Origin: Achatina immaculata
Taxonomy: Eukaryota > Mollusca > Gastropoda > Stylommatophora > Achatinidae
Assembly: GCA_009760885.1 (NCBI GenBank)
Contig: CM019701.1
Location: forward strand, 18,204,975-18,268,974
Direction: 5' to 3'
Length of the DNA: 64,000 nucleotides
Part shown: piece after piece, positions 55,725-64,000 of the stretch
Layout: each line of letters begins with the position of its first letter
How positions within the stretch are numbered: position 1 is the first letter of the stretch
The notes under the pieces: model-generated
Database searches by the model: none
What the model saw: the letters and a program-made list of their open reading frames with translations, nothing else
Told to the model about the DNA's origin: nothing
Position numbers and translations under genes: made by a program

Positions 55725-57177
55725 TCTCTCTCTGAACCTTAAGTGCCCAGGGCACATGAGGCTTCCGCAAGGGTTTTCCACAAATGCCTGTCTTCGCCTT
55801 TTTTTCTGCTCTTGCCCAGGTGAGCCCTCTATTGCTCAACATCCTTTCTATTGTTCTTCTCCATGTCTCTTTTGGTCTACCCTTACTTCTGCTCCCCTGT
55901 GGTGTCCATCTTAGTGCTATTTTTGGTAGTGAGTTGTCAGTCATTTGAAGCACATGTCCCAACCATCGCCAGCGTCTTTCCTCAATAATTGTTGTCAGTG
56001 GTTTCATCTGCATTTCTGCTAATATGATGTTATTTCTTATGGTGCTTGGCCAAAATATTTTTCTGATTCTTCGTAAACATTTAGTCTGGAAAGAATTCAA
56101 CTTGTTTTCTATGGTTTTGGTGATTTTCAAGCATTCACTTCCATAGAGTAGTACACTTAGAACATTACTCTTAAATATCCTGATTTTCATATTTATGCTT
56201 AGTTTTTTTGATTTCCATATATTCTGCAGCATTGCAAAAGCCTGGTTTGCTCTAGTAAGTCTACTGTTGATGTCCTCTGTGCTGTCTCCATTTTCTACTA
56301 CTCTGCTGCCAAGGTATACAGATTCGTTGACCTCCTTCACTAACTTGTTATCTACTCTGAGTACATTTCTGTTGTTCACATTTTGCTTCATTAACTTTGT
56401 CTTTCCTACATTGATCTTTAGTCCTATGTTGTTTGCATTCTGAGTTAGCGTGTTTATTTTATCTTGCATATCTTTGTGACTGCTTGATAATAGACAAATG
56501 TCATCCGCAAAGTCAAGGTCCTCCAGCACTGTGTCAAGGGTCCATTGTAATCCTCTGCATTTGTCTGATGTTGCCTCCTTCATTAACCAGTCTACTGCCA
56601 AGATAAATAATGTTGGTGATAGTACACATCCTTGTTTCACTCCTGTTTGTACCCTAAAGCTGCTGGAGGTATGTTCTCCACAGATAACTTTGTACTGAAA
56701 ACCCTCATATAGGGCTTTGATTACATTAACTATTTTATGGGGGAGGCCATGCCATCTTAGGATTTTCCACAGTGCATCTCTGTTGACACTGTCAAAAGCT
56801 TTCTCATAATCTATGAATAATGCATATGTTGTGCTATGCCACTCATTTGCCTGTTCCAATATTTGTCTAAGTACAAATATGTGGTCTATGCATGATCTTC
56901 CTTTCCTAAATCCTGCCTGCTCTTTCCGAAGTTTTTCCTCAAGTGTTGGTACAATTCTGTTGATGATTATTCTGCAAAATACTTTACTGGTGAGTGGCAG
57001 TAGGGTAATGCCTCTCCAGTTCCTGCAATCTCTGAGGTCACCCTTCTTTGGTAGTTTTACTATAAGCCCAGTTTTCCACTCCTCTGGGGCTTTTTCTAGA
57101 TCCGAAATTTGTTGTAATATCCGGAAAAGTTGTTTTGGTGTTTCTGTTTCTTCTGCTTTCAACATCTCCGCAGTCAC
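55725..57177 (-). CDS. LINE B copy 2 reverse transcriptase
   Basis: Open frame with all RT blocks, including EQAGFRKGRSCIDHIFVLRQ, YALFIDYEKAFDSVNRDALW, GVKQGCVLSPTLFILAV and the intact LDFADDICLLSS. The C-terminal part has ESVYLGSRVVENGDSTEDIN and RSKGRPKETWRRT. Sequence beyond the LINE 3' end adds a few flanking residues to the frame. Its N-terminal link to the endonuclease is lost by a 1-base deletion. Confidence 0.9.
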
Positions 57178-58571
57178 TTCATCTTCACGGGTGCCCTGTC
57201 TGATTTTAGCTTCTTTATCGCCTCCTTTACTTCATTTATTGTTATTGGTCTTGTATTGATGTTTAGTTCCGTTTTTGCTTCAGGTATGTCTATTGTTTGT
57301 GCTGCTTGTGTTCTGTTTAGTAGGGTGTTAAAGTGTTCCCTCCATCTTTCAATTTTTTCTCTTTCTACACTGACCAGTTGTTCATTTTGTGTTCTTACTG
57401 CACTTTCACATCTTGTGTTGAAGTTACCTGTCATCTGCTTTGTGATTTTATATATGGCTTTCATGTCATTTGTATATGCTGCTTTCTCTGCTGTTTCTGC
57501 TAAGTTGTCATAATATTGACGTTTATCTTCACTGCATGATTCCTTCACTTCTTTGTCTTTTTGTGCATAATTACTTAAAACTCGTTCTTTAAGCCATTGT
57601 GATTTGGTGTTCAGTAATTTTTTCTTGATTTCTTTTCTTTGTTCTGTCTTTTCCCATGTGGTCTCGCTTATCAATTCCTCTTTTCTCCTTTTCCGATATC
57701 CCAGCACCTCTTTTGCTGTTTCCTGTAGTGTTTTATTGAACTCTAATATGGACATTTCTGCTTCGTCTTGTAGGACACTGAAGCGGTTCTTAAGTACTAT
57801 TGAGAATTCATTTCTTGTTTGCTGGTCTATCAGTTTTCTTGTATCAAAACGTATCTTTCTGTGTTCTCCGATTCTGGCTTTCCTTAATTTTAGTTTTATT
57901 TTTGCTACCAGAAGGTTGTGATAGCTTCCTACATCTGCTCCTTTCCTTGCTCGCACATCTTGTAGTGACCGTTTCCACTTGTTGTTTATTAGTATGTGAT
58001 CGATTTGGTTTTCTGTGGTTTTATCTGGTGACCTCCAAGTCACCTTATGGATGTTTTTATGTTGGAAAATTGTCCCTCCGATGGTCATCATGTTTTCTTC
58101 ACAGAAACTGCACAGTCTTTCTCCATTTTCATTTATTTCTCCGATTCCTTCTCTTCCCATGATTCTTCTTCTATCTTCATTTCCTTCACCTACTTTTGCA
58201 TTGAAGTCACCCAAGATGAGTAGCATATCATGCTTGGGTATTGTTTCTACTGTTGCTTGGAGGCTGTTGTAAAAATCTTCTTTTAATTCCTCTTCAGCTG
58301 CTTCTGTTGGTGCATAACAAACTATAATAGACAGCTTCGTGAATCTTGAGTTGAACCGTGCATATAATAATCTCTCATTTATTGGGGTCCATTTCAGCAA
58401 TGCTCTTGATGCTTCTTTTGTTATAATTAATGCTACTCCTCCTTCATGAAGATCTTCTTTACCTGACCATATTATTGTATCTTCTGTGTGCTGTGTTGTT
58501 AATTTCCTTCTGCCTTGTCCTGTCCATCTTGCTTCTTGTATTCCTAGTATGTCTAGTTTGTATCTGTGCAT
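57174..58571 (-). CDS. LINE B copy 2 AP endonuclease and linker
   Basis: 465 codons from an internal Met (MHRYKLDILGIQEARWTGQG). Contains WSGKEDLHEGGVALIIT, YAPTEAAEEELKEDF, ILGDFNAKVGEGNEDRR and ENQIDHILIN, the usual endonuclease blocks with catalytic Glu, Asp and the terminal His of DHIL. It ends with the RT-proximal VKEAIKKLKSDRAP and a short out-of-frame end. The true start is about 24 codons upstream at ATGCAAATAGCC, cut off by a 1-base deletion. Confidence 0.9.
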   Translation of the reverse strand: MHRYKLDILGIQEARWTGQGRRKLTTQHTEDTIIWSGKEDLHEGGVALIITKEASRALLKWTPINERLLYARFNSRFTKLSIIVCYAPTEAAEEELKEDFYNSLQATVETIPKHDMLLILGDFNAKVGEGNEDRRRIMGREGIGEINENGERLCSFCEENMMTIGGTIFQHKNIHKVTWRSPDKTTENQIDHILINNKWKRSLQDVRARKGADVGSYHNLLVAKIKLKLRKARIGEHRKIRFDTRKLIDQQTRNEFSIVLKNRFSVLQDEAEMSILEFNKTLQETAKEVLGYRKRRKEELISETTWEKTEQRKEIKKKLLNTKSQWLKERVLSNYAQKDKEVKESCSEDKRQYYDNLAETAEKAAYTNDMKAIYKITKQMTGNFNTRCESAVRTQNEQLVSVEREKIERWREHFNTLLNRTQAAQTIDIPEAKTELNINTRPITINEVKEAIKKLKSDRAPVKMK

Positions 58572-58644
58572 TTCCTTGATGGTTTGTGCTAGTTTTCCAG
58601 TCTGGTTTAGTGTTCTTACTTCCAGCTGGCTATTTGCATCTTGT

Positions 58645-58920
58645 GTTTAGGTTCCAGGAGGTCTGCAGTCGGGCTGGGGACTTCCAGTGGCTGGCTTTCA
58701 TCCACAACCTTCATGGGCGCAGTTTCCTGATAAGCATTCCTCCTTCCACCTGCATTTGTTTTTTCCCTTGCTTCCGTTTCTGTAGCAGTCTGATAGTTTT
58801 TTTTACCAGATAGGGTTGCTGGCCCTATGCTGAACCCTCCTTAGTCACCTTTTATGATCATGCTTAGTAGGGTACAGTGGTCCTATTCTTTGCAGATCCC
58901 GGGTACCACACGTTGATGTT
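58645..58920 (-). other. 5' UTR of LINE B copy 2
   Basis: Non-coding and GC-richer, ending gatcccgggtaccacacgtt at the border with the duplicated block. No open frame. Confidence 0.65.
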
Positions 58921-59561
58921 CCTTTATGTTCTGTGGCCTAGCCTCTTTAGAGAAAGCCTGATGGTGGAACAGCCTCTAGATATAGAAGTTAGCTGAAAGT
59001 TTCTGAATAGACAACACAGATCAAAACTGTATTGTGCTGCTTTGTGGCGTATCCTCTTTAAACAAGGGCTGATGGTGGAAAGTGTATATGAGCTAAACAG
59101 AAGGCAAATGGAAACCACCTTAGTACCTTCATTCCCTCGTCAAATCATGCTTCATTTACCAGTATGCATACTGAAATTTTAAAGCATCAGTGGAGGACAA
59201 TGTCAGAGAGACTTGCTTATCTGTAGTCAACAAATACAAGCATTATATTCCTTGCTTTTGGCATAAAACTAACACGTCCATGTCAAAGTCAGCACAGGGA
59301 AGATGGCTGCTGGAAAGTGACATACACTTTGTAACAGGATCTAGAATATGAATTAAGCAATTGTCACAGGATGCTACCATGCTTGGAAACAACTAGAAAG
59401 ACCTCTTCTGTTAGGATAGGACTTCACCAATGATCCCTCTAGGTCTTCTGGTTGGTGTACAGAATTTTCAAAATATGCAAATATGCGTCCTAACATCAAA
59501 TTACAAAATAAACTCGAAAAAAAATACTGAAATCAGTAGCAAGATTTATATAATGTAAACT

Positions 59562-60072
59562 AATTCAGTCATCAGATTATATGTAAGCTGTCTTAACTCA
59601 CACTGTTATCAAATTATATGTAGCCATCTTAACTCACTCTGTCATCGGATTATATGTAGCTGTCTTAACTCAAACTGTTATCAGATTATATGTAGCTGTC
59701 TTAACTAAAATTGTTATCAGATTATATGTAGCTGTCTTAACTCAGACTGTTATCAGATTATATGTAGCTGTCTTAACTCAAACTGTTATCAGATTATATG
59801 TAGCTGTATTAACTCACACTGCCATCAGATTATATGTAGCTGTCTTAACTCACTGTGCCATCAGATTATATGTAGCCGTCTTAACTCACACTGCCATCAG
59901 ATTATATGTAGCTGTCTTAACTCACACTGCCATCAGATTATATATAGCTGTCTTAACTCACACTGCCATCAGATTATATGTAGCTGTCTTAACTCACACT
60001 GTCATCAGATTATATGTTGCTGTCTTAACTCACACTGCCATCAGATTATATATAGCTGTATTAACTCAGTTT
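59562..60072. repeat. 36-bp satellite in block copy 2, about 14 copies
   Basis: Same unit as 53655-55035 (cttaactcacactgccatca). Confidence 0.95.
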
Positions 60073-60084
60073 CTTTCTCAGTTT

Positions 60085-60215
60085 CTCAATTTAACCCAGA
60101 TAGAGATAATTACCAGATTGTTGAATGACATCTATAACAGTAACTGTGTCCCATCAGACCTTTTGCAGTCAATTTTCATTGCCCTACCAAAGAAACTTGG
60201 TGCAGTTAAAACAGG
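60085..60215 (+). pseudogene. LINE RT fragment, copy 2
   Basis: Same fragment as 55050-55185, almost identical (aaacttgg in place of aaacatgg). Confidence 0.75.
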
Positions 60216-61770
60216 GGAGTCTGGAAATTAGTAGAAGTAAAACAAGGGAATGAGTAAGTTAGTAGGAGTAAAACAGGGGATTCTGTAAGTTAGTAGAAGT
60301 AAAACAGGGAAGTCTGGAAGTTAGTAGGAGTAAAACAGGGAAGTCTATAAGTTAGTAGAAGTAAAACAGGGATGTCTGTAAGTTATCAGAAGTAAAACAG
60401 GGGATTCTGTAAGTTAGTAGAAGTAAAACAGGGGAGTCTGTAAGTTAGTAGAAGTAAAACAGGGAAGTCTGTAAGTTAGTAGGAGTAAAACAGGGATGTC
60501 TGTAAGTTAGTAGAAGTAAAACAGGGGAGTCTGTAAGTTAGTAGAAGTAAAACAGGGGAGTCTTTAAATTAGTAGGAGTAAAACAGGGGAGTGTGTAAGT
60601 TAGTAGGAGTAAAACAGGGGAGTCTGTAAGTTAGAATAGGTAAAACAGGGGAGTCTGTAAAAGTAAAACAGGGAAGTCTGTAAGTTAGTAGGAGTAAAAC
60701 AGGGGAGTCTGTAAGTTAGTAGAAGTAAACCAGGGGAGTCTGTAAGTTAGTAGGAGTAAAACAGGAGAGTCTGTAAACTAATAGAAGTAAAACAGGGGAG
60801 TCTGTAAGTTAATAGGAGTAAAACAGGGGAGTCTGTAAATTAATAGGAGTAAAACAGGGGAGTCTGTAAGTTAATAGGAGTAAAACAGGGGAGTCTGTAA
60901 GTTAATAGGAGTAAAACAGGGGAGTCTGTAGGTTAGTAGAAGTAAAACAGGGGAGTCTGTAAACTAATAGAAGTAAAACAGGGGAGTCTGTAAGTTAATA
61001 GGAGTAAAACAGGGGAGTCTGTAAGTTAGTAGAAGTAAAACAGGGGAGTCTGTAGGTTAGTAGAAGTAAAACAGGGGAGTCTTTAAATTAGTAGAAGTAA
61101 AACAGGGAAGTCTGTAAGTTAGTAGCAGTAAAACAGGGAAGTCTGTAAGTTAGTGGGAGTAAAACAGGGGAGTGTGTAAGTTAGTGGGAGTGAAACAGGG
61201 GCGTCTGTAAGTTAGTATAGGTAAAACAGGGGAGTCTGTAAAAGTAAAACAGGGAAGTCTGTAAGTTAGTAGGAGTAAAACAGGGGAGTCTGTAAGTTAG
61301 TAGAAGTAAACCAAGGGAGTCTGTAAGTTAGTAGGAGTAAAACAGGAGAGTCTGTAAGCTAATAGAAGTAAAACAGGGGAGTCTGTAAGTTAATAGGAGT
61401 AAAACAGGGGAGTCTGTAAGTTAATAGGAGTAAAACAGGGGAGTCTGTAAGTTAATAGGAGTAAAACAGGGGAGTCTGTAAGTTAATAGAAGTAAAACAG
61501 GGGAGTCTGTAAGTTAATAGGAGTAAAACAGGGGAGTCTGTAAGTTAATAGGAGTAAAACAGGGGAGTCTGTAAGTTAATAGGAGTAAAACAGGGGAGTC
61601 TGTAAGTTAATAGGAGTAAAACAGGGGAGTCTTTAAGTTAATAGGAGTAAAACAGGGGAGTCTGTAAGTTAGTAGGAGTAAAACAGGGGAGTCTGTAAGT
61701 TAGTAGGAGTAAAACAGGGGAGTCTGTAAGTTAGTAGGAATAAAAGAGGGGAATCTGGAAGTTAGTACAA
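60205..61770. repeat. 31-bp satellite in block copy 2, about 50 copies
   Basis: Same unit as 55170-55722. Internal blocks of several units repeat as higher-order groups (for example 60655-60850 resembles 61230-61400). Confidence 0.95.
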
Positions 61771-62131
61771 ATAAAACTGATGTTTTTCTTATTATTTCCT
61801 GACATCTTTTGATGGGATTTTTGATCACATGAAGTTTGTGGTGCTGTGTGTTATTGTTATTTTAAAGAGAGCAGAATCAAATTTTAAATTTTGTGGACAC
61901 TTTTGGCGCATTGTATTGAGGTATAGATCACATTTAGCTCAATTAGTTTGTTTTCCTGTCATAAAGTGCTTGGTTAAAGCTGGTATCTTTACTGAAATCA
62001 TAACACATAAGTAGAGGAAGCTAGTCAAGAGATCTGGTCAGTGTAAAGGAGACAACCAATATAATTAACACTATCAAATGATGCTGACCTACAGTGGCAT
62101 TCAGTTCATCAGTTTCATCAAAATTATTCAG

Positions 62132-62356
62132 GCTGGCCACAACTTTCTTCCTGAGGATGTTGCTCATGTCAGAAGAATTTTGGGAGTTCCTGACATTGCC
62201 AAGTCAGAGTTCTTGGCTCGTCAGCTGCCCAGGAAAGAGTTTGAGAAAAAAGTCAAGTCCAAGGAGCTGCCAGAGAACTTTGACCCAAGGGTACAATGGC
62301 CATACTGTCCCTCTCTGAGTGAGGTTCGTGACCAAGGTGATTGTGGTTCTTGTTGG
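62132..62356 (+). CDS. ctsb: Cathepsin B-type cysteine protease, exon 2
   Basis: 75 codons between acceptor aattattcag and donor ttgg|gtaagt, both consensus, phase 0. It begins [20 protein letters not shown] (propeptide; completes the TTWKAGHNF block). It passes the mature N-terminus region at [20 protein letters not shown] and ends in [10 protein letters not shown], where the Cys of GSCW is the catalytic nucleophile of papain-family (C1A) enzymes. The downstream exons with the occluding loop, catalytic His and Asn lie beyond the window. A longer reading starting at 62078 uses intron sequence and is not real. Confidence 0.92.
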
Positions 62357-62481
62357 GTAAGTACGGTGATACTTTACATCTTCTCAGCTGAATAAATTAG
62401 TGCAATATAACGTTGTTTCAGCTTTTTTTTTCTTTTGCCTTGGAGAAATTTAACCATTTTGTTTCTTATCTTATATCTTAT
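62357..62481 (+). other. Start of intron 2
   Basis: Begins gtaagtacgg. The intron runs to or beyond the window edge. Confidence 0.7.
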
Positions 62482-62625
62482 GTCCTTCCCGTGCCGTTAA
62501 ACGTCACATAGGCCTCACAAAATAGTTCGCCAGTTTTTCCTGTCTTTGGCAAGTCTTTCAACCTCATCAAAGGATTTTATGCCTGTTAATTTGTTTAGCT
62601 TCATAAAATAAATATCTGATTTTAT
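62482..62625 (-). mobile_element. LINE family D, 3' fragment, copy 2
   Basis: On the minus strand TGIKSFDEVERLAKDRKNWR matches the C-terminal end of LINE D at 9730-9800 (IGIKSLDEVEKLAE). The 3' UTR (aacggcacgggaaggacata) also matches. A strongly 5'-truncated copy. Confidence 0.85.
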
Positions 62626-62944
62626 AATTGTATTTGTCAGAGTAAACAACATGAGAGTGAGAGTAGGAAAGAGTATTTTTTGTTGTATTGCCCACAATTA
62701 AGTTTATAGAGAGATGTTAGTTGTAGTGAGCAGAGGTAAAAAAAAAGCATCACAGGATTTTCAGTAAAAGCAAAATGTTACATGGCATGTTTTCAGATTT
62801 TAGATGATATAGTTCTCAAAGGATGCTCACATTTAAATGGCAAAAAAGTAATTAATACCAGTTAAAATCAGATGACATTTGCTGTCAAATTTGTGACTGG
62901 TTACAGTTTGCTGTGTGACATCTGACATTTTCTTTAACTATGAA
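62626..62944. other. Intronic spacer
   Basis: Nothing recognised. Confidence 0.4.
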
Positions 62945-63550
62945 CATTATATTTGATGGATCTTGGATCACTACTAACTAATAATGGAGATACAATGAGG
63001 GAAATTAAAAGGAGGACATCTATCACTCTTCAGAAAGTAAAACTAAAACAAATAAAGAATCTGTGGAGAGGAGCAGACAGAACCACAAAAATAAGATTTT
63101 TAAGTGCATGCATCTTTCCCATCGCAATATATGCCTGTGAGACCTGGACACTTAACAAAACAGCTGAGAAACAAATAAATGCCTTTGAATGTAAATGCTA
63201 CAGAAGAGCTCTCCAAATATCGTGGACACAAAAAAGAACAAATATATCTATACTACAAGAGCTTAATATTGAAGAAGGCTGGCTAGTAAAGAGGATTAAA
63301 GAGAGAAAACTTAAATATTTTGGACACGTTAAACGTCATGATAATTTAGAGAAGACCATATTGGAAGGATACATAATAGGAAAAAGAAAGAGAGTAAGAC
63401 CAAAATGAAGATGGCTGCAAGACATCGCTGACGATCTGGAAATGGATGCAGCAGCGGCAGGCCATCTTGTTCACAACCGAGAGGCCTACATGAGTGCTGT
63501 TTGGGAGGCAAAGTTCTGTAAGGGACATGCAAATGAATGAATGAACATTA
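62945..63550 (+). mobile_element. LINE family A, 3' fragment, copy 3
   Basis: Encodes LGSLLTNNGDTMREIKRRTS through EEGWLVKRIKERKLKYFGHV to GKRKRVRPK, where a TGA interrupts. It ends with a (gaat)n tail. The 5' truncation point is close to that of copy 1 (35664-36275). Confidence 0.88.
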
Positions 63551-63594
63551 TTTTCTTTAACTATGAACATTGTTACACAAATCTGTCAGGATAA

Positions 63595-64000
63595 CTGGGG
63601 AAATTAACAACTTTGGGGATCATGGTGGTGAGTTAATGTAGAATAATAACTTTGAAGGTCATGGTGGTGAGTTAATGTAGAATAATAACTTTGAAGGTCA
63701 TGGTGGTGAGTTAATGTAGAATAATAACAACTTTGAGGGTCATGGTGGTGAGTTATGTAGAATAATAACTTTGAAGGTCATGGTGGTGAGTTAATGTAGA
63801 ATAATAACAACTTTGGGGATCATGGTGGTGAGTTAATGTAGAATAATAACAACTTTGGGGATCATGGTGATGAGTTAATGTAGAATAATAACAACTTTGG
63901 GGATCATGGTGGTGAGTTAATGTAGAATAATAACAACTTTGAGGATCATGGCGATGAGTTAATGTAAATTAATAACAACTTTGGGGATCATGGTGGTGAG
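63595..64000. repeat. About 38-44-bp minisatellite, about 10 copies, open at the window edge
   Basis: The unit catggtggtgagttaatgta followed by gaataataacaactttgggg, with and without an extra aac. Confidence 0.94.

Larger units (their letters stand above)
55723..58920 (-). mobile_element. LINE family B, copy 2, with 5' UTR
   Basis: The most complete LINE in the window: 5' UTR (58645-58920), endonuclease-linker frame (57174-58571), RT frame (55627-57177 in extent) and an (ag)n 3' tail. Two single-base deletions relative to copy 1 are seen, one in codon 7 or 8 (near 58620) and one near 57182 at the junction of the two long frames. Otherwise the coding sequence is open. It lies antisense in cathepsin B intron 1, exactly between the two copies of the duplicated block. 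Confidence 0.93.
58927..61770 (+). repeat. Duplicated block, copy 2
   Basis: Same order as copy 1 at 53028, but with a shorter 36-bp array (about 14 copies) and a much longer 31-bp array (about 50 copies). Confidence 0.9.
49590..62131 (+). other. Intron 1 of the cathepsin B gene, 12.5 kb
   Basis: Begins gttggt and ends aattattcag. It is filled with minisatellites, a SINE relic, a duplicated block and a LINE in antisense orientation. Confidence 0.85.

Overview
This is an AT-rich animal nuclear sequence, not a prokaryotic, plasmid or viral genome. Spliced host exons with GT..AG borders, tRNA-derived SINEs, APE-type LINEs, Ty3/gypsy LTR retrotransposons and an extreme density of minisatellites fit a mollusc or other lophotrochozoan. 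That placement is inference from composition, because no species marker was identified.

Host genes are few. Two exons of a cathepsin B-type cysteine protease lie on the + strand: exon 1 (49461-49589, signal peptide and start of the propeptide) and exon 2 (62132-62356, rest of the propeptide and the catalytic QGDCGSCW motif). They are joined in phase 0 across a 12.5 kb intron filled with repeats. The gene runs off the right edge. A second likely host locus is a terminal exon at 16914-17427, 161-171 codons with two AATAAA signals downstream and no family recognised.

Layout. 1-5.5 kb: a decayed Ty3/gypsy element on the - strand whose coding regions carry several local tandem expansions. 8.2-9.9 kb: a decayed LINE (family D). 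10.1-12.3, 14.7-15.4, 17.8-21.3 and 22.9-23.3 kb: minisatellite fields, with two U2 snRNA-headed SINE-like insertions (17.84 and 18.20 kb) and a tRNA-derived SINE (19.2-19.4 kb). 21.3-24.0 kb: a LINE 3' end, a candidate solo LTR and a LINE RNase H relic. 26575-33027: an LTR retrotransposon on the - strand with both LTRs, a 4-bp target duplication, a tRNA-His-type primer site and a polypurine tract, but with an internal deletion and several in-frame stops. 33.3-36.3 kb: LINE 3' fragments. 36.3-39.2 kb: LINE B copy 1 with a 13-bp target duplication. 39.6-42.2 kb: minisatellites. 42.2-45.6 kb: LINE C, inserted in a 37-bp array. 47.7-49.2 kb: a GC-richer repeat block sharing the LINE C 5' end, ending about 290 bp upstream of the cathepsin B start codon. 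50-61.8 kb: intron 1, with a SINE-seeded satellite, a TTAGGG-containing array and a 2.7-2.8 kb duplicated block whose two copies flank LINE B copy 2. 62.5-64 kb: intron 2, with LINE fragments and one more array.

The main biological message is structural. Several arrays grew from pieces of resident transposable elements (integrase, protease and acidic-tail codons, a SINE 3' half, possibly U2 snRNA), and elements inserted into arrays in turn. All copy numbers and identities were counted by eye and are approximate.
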